DNA from: Niallia sp052318935
Lineage (GTDB): Bacteria; Bacillota; Bacilli; Bacillales; Cytobacillaceae
DNA length: 64,000 nucleotides
Assembly: GCA_052318935.1 (NCBI GenBank)
Contig: JBQRKO010000007.1
Strand: one strand, 5' to 3'
The stretch's first letter is position 1; the number at the start of each line of letters is the position of its first letter. The notes under the pieces were generated by a model. The model had not been told where the DNA came from. It saw only the letters and a program-made list of their open reading frames with translations, and did not search any database. This document shows positions 1 through 9,636 of this stretch, one piece after another. Both the position numbers and the translations under genes were made by a program.

Positions 1-21
1 TCTCTACAATTGGTTTTTATT

Positions 22-2073
22 CTAATATAATGAATTTCTCTCTACTTTTTTCACATTAACTTTTCCTGAAAAAAAGGTTGCGCCTCCACCCATATCAGCG
101 ATCCGATCAGGTGTAAGACTGTTCACTAACTGCTTCTTATCTTTTTCATCTGCCCACAAGCCTTGCGATACTACAACTCCAGACAAAACATTTTCACCTA
201 CAGATGCAATAATTTCACATTCTCCTCGTTCATTCCACACTTTAACAAGATCCCCATTTTCAATGCCATTTTCTTTCGCATCTAGAACGTTCATAAAAAG
301 CTTTGGATATTTCTCCATCGAAACATGCTTTTCATTGTTTGAAAAGGTTGAATTTAGAAAATTATGATTTGGCGCTGGTATATACAGAAAACCACCATCT
401 TCTTCACTTTCAAGTGGAATATAGGTTGGAAGTGGAAGATAACCGTCTTCCTCCATTTTTTTTGAATAAAGCTCAATTTTTCCACTTGGCGTTTTAAGTG
501 GAAATAAGGATTTTGAGCTCGCTTTTACATACTGATAATCTAAAAGTGATTGAAGAGTGATACCTTCTAAATAACGATTATTTTCATTATCAAGCGCTTG
601 TTCAATCATCTCTTCCTCTGTATCTTGGAAAATCGAATCAGTGAAGCCCATCCCTTTTGCTAAAAGACGCATCACCTCAACATTTGATTTTGATTCACCA
701 TAGTTCTCAATTACTGGCAGGTGAATTTGTATATATTGATGCCAATAAGAAGCGTAGAAGTCCATATTTTCAAATGCTGATGTTGCAGGTAATACTATAT
801 CGGCATATGCAGCTGTTTCTGTTAAAAACAAGTCGTGAACAACTGTAAAAAGATTCTCCCTCATTAATCCTTCTTTTACTTTATTTGCATTTGGCGCAAC
901 AACGGCAGGATTACAACTATATACAAACATAGATCGAATTGGCGGATCAGCGTGCAGTAATGCATGTCCAATCGAATTCATGTTAATAACGCGAGTTTTT
1001 TGATCAAGCAATAAATCTGGTCTTTGCAAAGCCTTTGCATTTGTAGCTAAAAAACCTGAATTTGATTTTATTGCCCCGCCTCCCTTAACAAGCCACTGTC
1101 CCGTTAATGCAGGCAGACAAGAAATTGTTCGTACACAATTTCCTCCATTATCATGATGCTGCAACCCATTGCCTATTCTAATGAAAGAAGGAGATGTTTT
1201 CCCGTACATCCGTGCAAGCTTATAAATATCATCGACCGGTACTCCTGTTATGCCCGATACAGTTTGCGGATCATATTGATGGACATGCTTTTGCAATTCT
1301 TGATATCCAATCGTATATTCTTGTAAAAAATCCCTGTTCACCATATTTTCTTCAAAGAGAATATGCATGATTCCTAATGCAAGTGCACTATCCGTACCTG
1401 GCAAAATAGGAATAAACCAATCTGCCATACGTCCTGTTTGATTTTTATGCACATCAATAACGACGATCTTTGCTCCTTTTTTCCTAGCTTTTTGAGCAAT
1501 TGTCAATTGATGCATATTTGTACTAACAGCGTTAATACCCCAAAATAAAAAGAGTTTTGTGTTAATCGTTTCTTCTGGGTCAATCCCTATAGCATCACCC
1601 ATTGTATATTTGTAGCCTGTTGAACCAGCAACTTGACAAATCGTTCGATCCAACCTGCTTGCTCCTAGACGATGAAAAAAGCGTCGATCCATTCCTTCTG
1701 CATTTAATCTCCCCATATTTCCATAAAAGCTATATGGGAGGATACTTTCTGAACCATATTGTTCGATTAATTCTTTCCAATGGTTTGTAATGGTTAAGAT
1801 CGCTTCATCCCAGCTAATTGGTTCAAATTTCCCTTCCCCTTTTTCTCCTACTCTTTTCAGCGGAGTTTGAAGGCGTTTCGGATCGTATATCCTTTCCGTC
1901 ATATGACGAACTTTATTACAAATATTTCCTTTTGTAATCGGATGATTCGGATCCCCTTCCACCTTAATTATTTTTCCATTTTGCTTATGAACGAGCAACC
2001 CACATTGATCCGGACAATCGAGTGAACATACAGACGGAAAAATCCCATCCTTTTGCTGAACAATATTTTGCAT
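22..2073 (-). CDS. Molybdopterin-dependent oxidoreductase
   Basis: Predicted 683-residue member of the bis-MGD (DMSO reductase) superfamily. The N-terminus carries an iron-sulfur motif C-x3-C-x3-C-x27-C (Cys16, 20, 24, 52), which should bind one [4Fe-4S] cluster. Molybdopterin oxidoreductase and dinucleotide-binding regions follow. There is no Tat signal, so it is probably cytoplasmic; the electron donor and substrate are not evident. I chose the ATG at 2073 because AAAGGTGAT lies six bases upstream; an in-frame GTG at 2082 overlaps that site. It is the last gene of the minus-strand block and starts 44 bases after the GT-C-like gene, so co-transcription is possible. It resembles B. subtilis YyaE-type proteins. 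Family is certain, substrate unknown. Confidence 0.9.
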   Translation of the reverse strand: MQNIVQQKDGIFPSVCSLDCPDQCGLLVHKQNGKIIKVEGDPNHPITKGNICNKVRHMTERIYDPKRLQTPLKRVGEKGEGKFEPISWDEAILTITNHWKELIEQYGSESILPYSFYGNMGRLNAEGMDRRFFHRLGASRLDRTICQVAGSTGYKYTMGDAIGIDPEETINTKLFLFWGINAVSTNMHQLTIAQKARKKGAKIVVIDVHKNQTGRMADWFIPILPGTDSALALGIMHILFEENMVNRDFLQEYTIGYQELQKHVHQYDPQTVSGITGVPVDDIYKLARMYGKTSPSFIRIGNGLQHHDNGGNCVRTISCLPALTGQWLVKGGGAIKSNSGFLATNAKALQRPDLLLDQKTRVINMNSIGHALLHADPPIRSMFVYSCNPAVVAPNANKVKEGLMRENLFTVVHDLFLTETAAYADIVLPATSAFENMDFYASYWHQYIQIHLPVIENYGESKSNVEVMRLLAKGMGFTDSIFQDTEEEMIEQALDNENNRYLEGITLQSLLDYQYVKASSKSLFPLKTPSGKIELYSKKMEEDGYLPLPTYIPLESEEDGGFLYIPAPNHNFLNSTFSNNEKHVSMEKYPKLFMNVLDAKENGIENGDLVKVWNERGECEIIASVGENVLSGVVVSQGLWADEKDKKQLVNSLTPDRIADMGGGATFFSGKVNVKKVERNSLY

Positions 2074-2117
2074 GATTATCACCTTTATCCTTTAAGAATC
2101 TCCTTTTAAACCTTATA

Positions 2118-3575
2118 CTACTTAAACCATTCATACAACGTAATCTCATGATAAACAGGGTCATAAATAGGATTGGATTGAAACGTTTTTACTTTTTGGA
2201 TTTTGCCTGACAGATCAATCCCTTGTTTCGAAAACCCTTCAATTACTTTATTCGTTAAAAAAATTTGACTGTTTTTATAATAACTCATATCATGCAAGAA
2301 AATCTCGTATGTCATAATTTTTTTATGATGAATTGGGGAGTCCAAGTATTCCAATACCCTTGTTTCTTCCCATGTGTAAAGAATAGAGTTTTTATCCATT
2401 TTTTTTGTGTATTCTGCTAATTGATAGCTGGCAGGCATTTCGTTAGCTTGTTCATCAATCATTTGGACCGATTTTACCGAATTCGAAAAAAGCAAGATTA
2501 TAAAGATAACGCCTGCTATCGGATGAGTCCATTTCTTTAAAACTGCTACGAACAGGATAAATAGGATAAACAAGACAACAGGCACAATATGCCGAGGTTT
2601 ATCCACATTTTGTGCCAACAGCGCCCAAATAAAGTAGCTTAAAGCCATCACATAAGCCAACGAAAATGTTTTTAAACTCCACTTAAAATGCAATAAACCA
2701 TAAAGCAAAAATAAGACCATGATGATAGCAATAATAATAGACAGCGACGATAATCCATGCCAAAAAAGATTGTTGAACATCAATGTAAATACCCGATCCA
2801 AAATAGATTGATCGCTTGAAACCGCCGTATTTCCCCAATCATTAAAGTGGCCGCTCGTAAATGCAAAGGCAAGCTTCACAAATCCATGAATACTTCCTTC
2901 AGAAAAAATAATGCCCGCTATCCATATGAGCTGAAACAGGAAAGCAAACACGATGCGCATATACAGCTGCTTCCGTGTATATGTTTTGTCGTTCCATTTT
3001 TTCCAGAACAAATAAATAAGTCCAACGCCAAAAGGTATGTAAGATAAACGTATTCCAAGCAATACACTAAAAAGAATCAGAGGCAGCCAATCAGCAAGGC
3101 GCCCATTCTTTCGAACGGCTCTATCAATGCTCCAAAAATACCACCATAATGCCGCTAAGCCCGCTCCTTCAGACATCGGTTGATTTACAGTTAATAGAAT
3201 ATATGAAGAGGAGTATATCATGGCAGTAATCAAGAAACTGAACGGCTTTGAAACATGTCCTCTTGCCAGATTATAAATCGGAAAGGTTGCACTAAAATAA
3301 AAAAGAATATTAAATACCGTTAAGGAAGCTGTTTGATCTTCTATGAATTGATGGATAAACATTCCACCAAGAATAAAGTAAGGGTATCCGGGAAAATGTG
3401 GCTGCATCGCCATGATATCGAATCGTTCCAAAGCAAGAGAATAATCCACCTGATCCCATGAAGCTGCGAAGGCATTAATGTGCTTTAATTGGTACAAGAA
3501 TAAAATGATGATGGCGGCTATACTTGTCAAGACAAGTATTTTGTAATGCCACTCAGCTTTTTTATGTATATCCAT
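2118..3575 (-). CDS. Polytopic membrane protein, GT-C glycosyltransferase-like
   Basis: 485-residue protein with about ten hydrophobic segments. An extracytoplasmic loop near residues 40-65 contains acidic residues (WDQVDY) followed by PHFPGYPYF. This arrangement recalls the first loop of GT-C enzymes and DUF2723 proteins, which use polyprenyl-phosphate sugars outside the membrane. The soluble C-terminal tail is about 100 residues. The start is supported by AAGGAAGG just upstream. It begins 46 bases after the FTR1 gene, in the same direction, so it is probably in the iron-regulated operon. Together with the upstream GT2 and flippase-like genes it could complete a lipid-linked glycosylation route. 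The fold is a similarity judgement and the acceptor is unknown. Confidence 0.6.
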   Translation of the reverse strand: MDIHKKAEWHYKILVLTSIAAIIILFLYQLKHINAFAASWDQVDYSLALERFDIMAMQPHFPGYPYFILGGMFIHQFIEDQTASLTVFNILFYFSATFPIYNLARGHVSKPFSFLITAMIYSSSYILLTVNQPMSEGAGLAALWWYFWSIDRAVRKNGRLADWLPLILFSVLLGIRLSYIPFGVGLIYLFWKKWNDKTYTRKQLYMRIVFAFLFQLIWIAGIIFSEGSIHGFVKLAFAFTSGHFNDWGNTAVSSDQSILDRVFTLMFNNLFWHGLSSLSIIIAIIMVLFLLYGLLHFKWSLKTFSLAYVMALSYFIWALLAQNVDKPRHIVPVVLFILFILFVAVLKKWTHPIAGVIFIILLFSNSVKSVQMIDEQANEMPASYQLAEYTKKMDKNSILYTWEETRVLEYLDSPIHHKKIMTYEIFLHDMSYYKNSQIFLTNKVIEGFSKQGIDLSGKIQKVKTFQSNPIYDPVYHEITLYEWFK

Positions 3576-3621
3576 ATGACCTTCCTTCTAATAAGCATAT
3601 AGAAAAAAGCACAAGGAAATC

Positions 3622-4572
3622 CTAGTACTTTTCATAAACGTGCTTATTCTTTTGATTGCTTACTGCGTTTTTTAAAGCTTTTGTCTTTTTTTTACTGTTT
3701 TGTTTTACATCGTCAGTAGATCGATAAGACGTTAATAAATAAATTCCGGCAAAATAGCCAAGGTAGGCAATAACTTCTTCTATAGATGGCATCGATGAGT
3801 AGCCAAACAATGCTTTCAAAAAGATGCCAATTTCCCCTGACAATAACGGTGCTGTCCCATGATCTCGCAAATAATGATCATAATCAATCGGATGCTCCGG
3901 CAGGAACCAAGTTAAATCGTATAGATGTGGAATGACACTTCCGATAATCTCTAAATCCTGCATCATCGAAATAGCCTGAACCAGAAGCCCAGCAGCGATT
4001 AAAATGATAAATGCCCCTGTCACTTTAAAAAATGTCTTAAGCGATATTTTCATTGTTCCTTTAAAGAATAGGTGAGAAACAACAAATGCAATGACGACGC
4101 CAGTAATAGCACCCCATCCGTGCATCGCAGCACCAATATTCCCGCCAGTAATAGCAGCAAAGAAAAAGACGGTTTCAATCCCTTCCCTAAGGACTACTAA
4201 GAAAGAGTGAATGACCATTCCAACAACATTTCCTGTTGAAATAAACTTACTCATCTTGTCTTCCGTATTGCCTTTTAAGTCTCTGCTATGGCTAGCCATC
4301 CAAAATACCATTTGTGTCAATAGGAGAGCAGAAATAATCATGATGCTTATTTTCAAATACATTTCACTGACCATTGCCGCAAAGCCAGTGAATACAAGTT
4401 GAAATAACATAGCAGCCCCAAAACTAGCCAATACAGCTAGCCCGGCTCCCAGCCATACATATTTTGTATACTTCTTGTTATCCGTTCTTTTTAAGTATGT
4501 CGTGATAATTCCTACAATCAAGAGCGCTTCAAGAACCTCACGAAATGTAATTAACAGTGCTTGTATTTCCAT
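3622..4572 (-). CDS. efeU: FTR1-family high-affinity iron permease
   Basis: 316-residue membrane protein with the two R-E-x-x-E iron-binding motifs typical of FTR1/EfeU, REVLE near residue 11 and REGIE near residue 129, in separate membrane helices. About seven membrane segments are visible and the basic tail is cytoplasmic. The family takes up iron, coupled to oxidation in EfeUOB systems. B. subtilis EfeU is longer because it carries an extracellular domain on the same chain; here that domain is apparently the separate upstream gene. The SD is AGAGAGGTGG. The gene lies 31 bases after the ectodomain gene, downstream of a strong Fur box, so iron repression is likely. Confidence 0.9.
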   Translation of the reverse strand: MEIQALLITFREVLEALLIVGIITTYLKRTDNKKYTKYVWLGAGLAVLASFGAAMLFQLVFTGFAAMVSEMYLKISIMIISALLLTQMVFWMASHSRDLKGNTEDKMSKFISTGNVVGMVIHSFLVVLREGIETVFFFAAITGGNIGAAMHGWGAITGVVIAFVVSHLFFKGTMKISLKTFFKVTGAFIILIAAGLLVQAISMMQDLEIIGSVIPHLYDLTWFLPEHPIDYDHYLRDHGTAPLLSGEIGIFLKALFGYSSMPSIEEVIAYLGYFAGIYLLTSYRSTDDVKQNSKKKTKALKNAVSNQKNKHVYEKY

Positions 4573-4603
4573 AAAATGACCACCTCTCTCCTATTGAAAA
4601 TAA

Positions 4604-5353
4604 TTATTTTCTTTTTTGTCTTGCCACGATAATAACAGCTGCAATAACAACTACGATGATAATGATTGGCAGCCAGTTTCGGATATTGGATAAATCTGTC
4701 CAATCTTTATTTTTTTGTTCTGTTTCTGTAGCACTTTCAGAAAAATGTCCTACTTCTAAACTTTTTATCTTAAATTCTGATTGAAGCTTTGAAAGAATTG
4801 TCTCTTTACTTGCTTTAAAAGCGTCTAAATCAGCTTTTTTTTGCCCTACTCCAAAAAGTCCAGGATTGCCCAGAGAATCTAAAGCTTTATCAAATTCTGC
4901 TTTGAGCTCTTTATCAAGATCTGCGTTTTTTGCTTCTATTTTCGGAGACAGTGCTTCATATGTAGCAAATCCCTTCGCCAACAATCGTTTACTCGTATCA
5001 AACTCTTTGAAATTTTTTTCAACATTTTCCAAACGCCGAGCAATATTTAATACAAGAAGCACATCCATATTTTTAATCGTCTGTTCCTTATCTTTATCCT
5101 CTATGTTTTGGAGAATAATTTTCGATGGATCCGGTCCCATATGCATATCGACTTCTTCTTTAACGGTTTCATAATGTTTTCGTGCTGTAGTAAAATCTGG
5201 AGGATTTTTATCTAATTCGATCACCATTTCTTTATATGCTTCAGCTAATTCTTCCTTATTTGGATCACCATATGAATAAGCATTCGCTGTTATAGAAAAC
5301 AAATGGGTAAAAAGAAAAATAACTGCAAAAGTTAAAATAATTCGCTTTTTCAT
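4604..5353 (-). CDS. Secreted, C-terminally anchored iron-uptake ectodomain protein
   Basis: 249 residues: a signal peptide (residues 1-25), a helical charged ectodomain, and a single C-terminal membrane segment (about 226-245) followed by RQKRK, giving an outside-facing anchored protein. The ectodomain has the Y-x5-ELDK and DF-x6-Y pattern also seen in the lipoprotein at 9637-10815. Ectodomains like this are fused to the N-terminus of FTR1 permeases in some Gram-positive bacteria, so I infer a role in iron capture for the neighbouring permease. The start has a clean AGGAGG. A near-consensus Fur box lies 31 bases upstream. No heme-binding NEAT or classical EfeO cupredoxin motif is visible. 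Confidence 0.75.
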   Translation of the reverse strand: MKKRIILTFAVIFLFTHLFSITANAYSYGDPNKEELAEAYKEMVIELDKNPPDFTTARKHYETVKEEVDMHMGPDPSKIILQNIEDKDKEQTIKNMDVLLVLNIARRLENVEKNFKEFDTSKRLLAKGFATYEALSPKIEAKNADLDKELKAEFDKALDSLGNPGLFGVGQKKADLDAFKASKETILSKLQSEFKIKSLEVGHFSESATETEQKNKDWTDLSNIRNWLPIIIIVVVIAAVIIVARQKRK

Positions 5354-5383
5354 ATCCTAGTTCCTCCTATCGATAATGTTAAT

Positions 5384-5402
5384 GATAATGATTATCATTA
5401 TT
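5384..5402. promoter_or_regulatory. Fur box upstream of the FTR1 operon
   Basis: GATAATGATTATCATTATT matches the 19-base Fur consensus (GATAATGATTATCATTATC) at 18 positions. A further GATAATG half lies just to the left at 5372-5378. The site sits between the stop of the GT2 gene and the start of the ectodomain gene, where it would repress minus-strand transcription under iron-replete conditions. Confidence 0.9.
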
Positions 5403-5412
5403 TATGTCAATG

Positions 5413-6201
5413 TTATTTTGCTATTTTCAGGCTGTTTTTATGAACTTTTTCTGACTTTTCCAATTCTTCTAAATTATAAGCATTCTTATGAATATCAATT
5501 TTTTCAACCTTACGATTCCATTCCTTCCAAATTACAGGAAGAACGGAAGATAAATATCCTTTAAAAGTAATAAATGATTCCCCAGTTGTACGAACTTGGT
5601 ATGGAATAGCTACTTCCTTCATCCGAAACCCTTTTCGAACGAGGTTTAATGTGAGAACTTGTGCATAATTATAATCATGAATAATTTCAGCATGTTGAAG
5701 GGCTTGTCTCGAAAAAGCCCTCATCCCCGACTGTCCGTCGTGAATCCATTTTCTCAATAACAAGCTCTGAAGAAAGGTAAAACAATAGTTGCCTAAACGG
5801 CGGTGAATCTTCATGCCCTTAATGGTGCCTAAAAAGCGTGACCCCATTGTATAATCTGCCTCTCCTTGAAAAATGGGGTGCAACAGATTAGGAATGTGAT
5901 GAGCAGGATACTCTCCATCTGCATCGATCATCACACCAATGTCTGCTCCTCTTTCAAAGCACTCACGAAGCCCAGCGCGAACCGCTGCACCAAGTCCCTG
6001 GTTTTTCGAAAAACTGACAATAAAGTCTGCTCCAGCTTTGTTTGCTACTTCAACAGTTTGATCACTGGAGCCATCATCAATGACCAAAACTTTTACATCC
6101 ACTTTTTCATGAAATTCCCGGGGAATATTTTTAATAACGTCTCCGATTGATTCCTCCTCATTAAAGGCTGGCAAAAATACAATCACTTGAAGTTTATTCA
6201 T
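5413..6201 (-). CDS. Family 2 glycosyltransferase (polyprenyl-phosphate sugar type)
   Basis: 262-residue GT-A enzyme. The start LPAFNEEESIGDVI and the metal-binding DADGEYP are typical of dolichyl/undecaprenyl-phosphate hexose transferases; DGQSGMRAFSR and the TTGES region also fit. No C-terminal membrane helices are present, so it is probably a soluble or peripheral enzyme that loads a sugar on undecaprenyl phosphate at the inner face of the membrane. It starts two bases after the preceding gene, the last of a tightly packed four-gene set. SD is AAGGATGAG. Sugar donor unknown. Confidence 0.85.
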   Translation of the reverse strand: MNKLQVIVFLPAFNEEESIGDVIKNIPREFHEKVDVKVLVIDDGSSDQTVEVANKAGADFIVSFSKNQGLGAAVRAGLRECFERGADIGVMIDADGEYPAHHIPNLLHPIFQGEADYTMGSRFLGTIKGMKIHRRLGNYCFTFLQSLLLRKWIHDGQSGMRAFSRQALQHAEIIHDYNYAQVLTLNLVRKGFRMKEVAIPYQVRTTGESFITFKGYLSSVLPVIWKEWNRKVEKIDIHKNAYNLEELEKSEKVHKNSLKIAK

Positions 6202-6203
6202 TA

Positions 6204-7664
6204 TTACATCTCATCCTTCTGTTCAATGGCATCTGTTAAGACTTTTCCTCTGCTATGACTTGGAAAAGGCGCACCTAGTAAATGAGCTAATGTCGGTGCT
6301 AAAGAAACAAGACTATGTTTTTCTTCCACTTTCTTTCCTTTAGCAATATTCGGTCCGTGGATAAAAAAGGGAACAAATCTTTCTCCTTCATCTAAATGAC
6401 CATGGCCGCCGATCCCGTCAGCCTGCCCATGATCCGCACAAATGAAAAGGGTTGTATTGTCCATCTTCCCCTCTTCAGTAAGCCAGTCTACAAAATCTTT
6501 TATAAGTCTGTCAGCTTCGTGTATTTTTTGCAGGTATTCATCATAAAGCACACCGCGGCTATGACCGGTTTGGTCTGTTGCAATCATCTGTACAATAAAC
6601 AAATCTGGATCTTGTTCTTTCATGATTTTTTTTGCCCGCTTCATAATATTCGGATCCGCCTGATCATTATGCATTACAGCCGTTACCGTTTCAACATCGC
6701 TTCCCATCGAATCAACTAAATGGGCGATTCCAAGCAGCCTTCCTTTTTTGCCAACCTTCCTTAACGAATCAAAGATACTCTCTACCTTAATTCCTAATTT
6801 CCAAACCATATTGGAGTGAATGCCATGTTCCTTAGGATAAGTTCCTGTAAACATCGATGAAAAACAAACGACCGTTCTTGCAGGGTAGACGGTTTCCATG
6901 TTCATATATTCTGTACCGTTGTCCTTTAAATAATCAAGAAATGGCGTATTTGCATCATAAAAACGCTCCTTGCGCATTCCATCTATCACAATAACAATCG
7001 CTTTATCAGAAATGCTTTTTTCCGGCTGTGCAAACTGATCTCTTGTAAAGCCGCTATACATTTTTGGCTTCCAATCGAATAGATTGCGATGAAGAATATA
7101 AGCAAAGACAAGCACACTTAAATAAAAGATGACAATAGATGTAAAATCAACTGAAGTACCTGAATCTAATTTTGCATAGAAAAATTCCCAAAGAGACAAC
7201 AACAGTAAAAACTTAGGAATTTGTTCCTGAGCGTTTCCGCTTGTTGAATCACTATTTTTCATTACAAGCTTCCAAAAACGGGTAAAGTTTAACCACGACG
7301 TACCGATTCTTAAATGATAATAAAGCGTACCCCAAAAGAATACGGTAAAAAAGAAATATAGACCGATTGAAAAGAATAAAAGACTAATATTTGTATCATT
7401 CCATATGATTAAATAGGCAACAAAAGGAACCCAAAGATAATTGCGTAAAAAAAGCGGAAAATCAAAAAGATAATAAACAACTAACAATGGGATCACATAC
7501 AAAAACGATTGAAATAAGGCTAAGGACGAATCCCAATCGGTCAAAACTGCCATGTGAAATAACAGCATCGTTCCGACCACAAAGATCGGTGTAAAAGGTT
7601 TCCCCTCATTTAATAAATTCCAGCATCGTGCCGCAACCTTTTCAAATTTTGATGCACTTTTCAT
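6204..7664 (-). CDS. Membrane protein with alkaline-phosphatase-superfamily domain
   Basis: 486 residues. The N-terminal ~190 residues contain about six membrane segments. The rest is a phosphodiesterase/phosphotransferase domain with VIDGMRKERF (metal site), a PARTV segment carrying the likely nucleophile Thr, a TDQTGHS motif and the late metal ligands in ADHGQADGIGGHGH. The domain resembles nucleotide pyrophosphatase and GPI phosphoethanolamine transferase families. It could hydrolyse or transfer a phosphate-containing headgroup outside the cell. It overlaps the upstream flippase-like gene by four bases, indicating translational coupling. The exact reaction is not predictable. Confidence 0.8.
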   Translation of the reverse strand: MKSASKFEKVAARCWNLLNEGKPFTPIFVVGTMLLFHMAVLTDWDSSLALFQSFLYVIPLLVVYYLFDFPLFLRNYLWVPFVAYLIIWNDTNISLLFFSIGLYFFFTVFFWGTLYYHLRIGTSWLNFTRFWKLVMKNSDSTSGNAQEQIPKFLLLLSLWEFFYAKLDSGTSVDFTSIVIFYLSVLVFAYILHRNLFDWKPKMYSGFTRDQFAQPEKSISDKAIVIVIDGMRKERFYDANTPFLDYLKDNGTEYMNMETVYPARTVVCFSSMFTGTYPKEHGIHSNMVWKLGIKVESIFDSLRKVGKKGRLLGIAHLVDSMGSDVETVTAVMHNDQADPNIMKRAKKIMKEQDPDLFIVQMIATDQTGHSRGVLYDEYLQKIHEADRLIKDFVDWLTEEGKMDNTTLFICADHGQADGIGGHGHLDEGERFVPFFIHGPNIAKGKKVEEKHSLVSLAPTLAHLLGAPFPSHSRGKVLTDAIEQKDEM

Positions 7665-8596
7665 TTGCTTCTCACTCCTCTCACTCTTGTCCAGCTTAAC
7701 ATTGTCTTAAATGATACCCGATATAGAAATATAGCTATTGCCCCTGCTGCATATGAAAAAAAGAATTTGACAGCATGAGTAACAATAGCAATCGTATAAC
7801 CTTCTTGAATCGCAAATCCGAATAGTCGCAATGCAAAGACTAGAAAGCTTTCATAGTTGGCTATTCCACCCGGTGTTATTTGGAAAATTTGTCCTGAAAC
7901 CGTTACACTATTGGCAAAAACAGCTTCGAGAATCGATAAGTTTCCCTTGTAAACGATAACCGTTCCGTATAAGACAGCTGCTTCTAAAATCCAACTTAAT
8001 CCTATAGCAGTAAAGATCACCATTCCATTTCTGCCTTTAAACGCTTGTTTGAATAGTTTAAGGTGCCGTTTTAAAAAGACTGGAAAAAACCGCACTACGA
8101 CGATCACGGAAAGAATTAGTACAACACTTCCAATTATGACCAGTGGAATAGGTATTTGAAAATCTACTCCAAGCACAAAAAGACCAGCCATTGTAAAGGC
8201 TATTAAGCAGATCATGTCCAGCAGCCTTAGAACAATAACAGAATGGACCGCATCCTCCCCGCTTATGTCATCCCTGGTGCTCAAGATTTTTATTCTGACA
8301 AGGTCGCCTGCTTTGATGGGCAATAAATGGTTCACAAACAAACTATATAAAATTCCCACTAAACATGTCGAAAACCTAGGCCGTCCATTTAAATAAACTT
8401 TCCAAGCTAAGGATTTCAAACAAAAAGAAAGAAAATATACTAATAATATTGCAGTCAGAGTGAATGGCGATTGTATAATAGCCTTTATACCATTCCAAAT
8501 CCATCTACCATCAAAGTAATAGAATGTCAGATAAAAAAAGAAACCTACAACCAATAAGGAACATATTAACTTTACCGCTTTAAAGGTAATCTTCAT
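7661..8596 (-). CDS. UPF0104 / MprF-flippase-like membrane protein
   Basis: 311-residue polytopic protein of the lysylphosphatidylglycerol-synthase transmembrane-region family (AglD/UPF0104). Diagnostic patches are the NHLLPIKAGDLVRI motif (residues ~90-103) and TPGGIANYE (~245). About eight membrane helices are visible. MprF's homologous domain flips a charged lipid; by analogy this may move a glycolipid or polyprenyl-phosphate sugar across the membrane. It overlaps the epimerase gene by 17 bases and the next gene by four, so the set is made together. Confidence 0.8.
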   Translation of the reverse strand: MKITFKAVKLICSLLVVGFFFYLTFYYFDGRWIWNGIKAIIQSPFTLTAILLVYFLSFCLKSLAWKVYLNGRPRFSTCLVGILYSLFVNHLLPIKAGDLVRIKILSTRDDISGEDAVHSVIVLRLLDMICLIAFTMAGLFVLGVDFQIPIPLVIIGSVVLILSVIVVVRFFPVFLKRHLKLFKQAFKGRNGMVIFTAIGLSWILEAAVLYGTVIVYKGNLSILEAVFANSVTVSGQIFQITPGGIANYESFLVFALRLFGFAIQEGYTIAIVTHAVKFFFSYAAGAIAIFLYRVSFKTMLSWTRVRGVRSK

Positions 8597-9530
8597 TTTC
8601 CTTCGCCCACTTTACGGTTTCGGCTAAACCTTTCTCAAAACTTATTTTAGGCTTGTACTCGAAAAAATCTGCTGCTTTATCAATATCGGCCCATGTTTGT
8701 ACAACATCTCCTGTACGAGATTTTTCTTTCCTAATCTTCATCTCTGGAAAATATCGCTTTAATTCATCTAATAAGGAGAGCATGGAAATTGGGTTGCCTG
8801 AACCAAGATTAATTACTTCGCTTTTATGTAATTGAGTCAACGATAAATAAATGCCGTCAACAATGTCATCTATATAGGTAAAATCACGAATTCGATCTTC
8901 ACCAAACAGTGTGATTTCTTGATTCTTAAGCAGCTTTTTTAAAAAGATCCCGAGTGCCATATCTGGGCGAACCCAAGGTCCGTATACAGTAAAAAAACGT
9001 AAGATCTTCGTTTCAAATCCGTATAAATGTCGATATACATGACAAAAAGACTCTGCGGAATATTTGGAGGCAGCATACGGTGAAATCACGTTGCCGGTAG
9101 CCAGCTCTTCCTTCAATGGCCCCTTTTGGTTTCCATACACAGATGAGGAAGAAGCAAAAATCATTTGCTTAGCACCACTTTGTCCACAGGCTTCCAGAAC
9201 ATTGATGGTTGCTTTAATATCATAATCCACATATTCTAATGGCCTTTCAATCGAATAAGCAACACCAGGCAAGGCTGCTAAATGGATAACCGCATCTGGT
9301 GAAATAGATTGAAAGAAAGCAATTGTTTCTTCCCTATTTAAAAGGTCCAATAGTGTAAATCGATCCTTGCTCAAAGAGTCAATGGTACTCAATTGTTTCC
9401 TTTTTCTTTCTTTAGAATAGTATGGATGCAGACAATCGATGATATGGACCTCATGATTTTCTGCTATTAATCTTCTTGCTAGATGGCAGCCAATAAATCC
9501 TGCACCACCTGTAATGATAATCTTCAACAT
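8580..9530 (-). CDS. NAD-dependent nucleotide-sugar epimerase/dehydratase
   Basis: 316-residue extended short-chain dehydrogenase. The Rossmann GGAGFIG motif is at residues 7-13, SSSSVYG supplies the catalytic Ser region, and YAASK the Tyr/Lys pair. Overall it resembles UDP-glucuronate or UDP-glucose 4-epimerases and probably supplies the sugar for the adjacent GT2. I chose the ATG at 9530 (GAGGTG just upstream) rather than an upstream in-frame start, because it places the GxxGxxG motif at the usual distance. First gene of the glycosylation cluster. Confidence 0.87.
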   Translation of the reverse strand: MLKIIITGGAGFIGCHLARRLIAENHEVHIIDCLHPYYSKERKRKQLSTIDSLSKDRFTLLDLLNREETIAFFQSISPDAVIHLAALPGVAYSIERPLEYVDYDIKATINVLEACGQSGAKQMIFASSSSVYGNQKGPLKEELATGNVISPYAASKYSAESFCHVYRHLYGFETKILRFFTVYGPWVRPDMALGIFLKKLLKNQEITLFGEDRIRDFTYIDDIVDGIYLSLTQLHKSEVINLGSGNPISMLSLLDELKRYFPEMKIRKEKSRTGDVVQTWADIDKAADFFEYKPKISFEKGLAETVKWAKENEDYL

Positions 9531-9589
9531 AACACCTCTATCTATTTTATTGGACTTCATTATTCCAATTATAGACGTTTTATTCAACA

Positions 9590-9621
9590 GGAAAAACCTT
9601 GTTTAATGACAAGGTTTTTCC
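9590..9621 (-). terminator. Hairpin after the triple-repeat lipoprotein gene
   Basis: A perfect 13-bp stem (GGAAAAACCTTGT with its complement) closes a six-base loop, 15 bases after the lipoprotein stop. The following run is only moderately T-rich, so it may be a terminator or an attenuator between the lipoprotein and the epimerase cluster. Confidence 0.6.
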
Positions 9622-9636
9622 ATTAGTGTAAATGGT

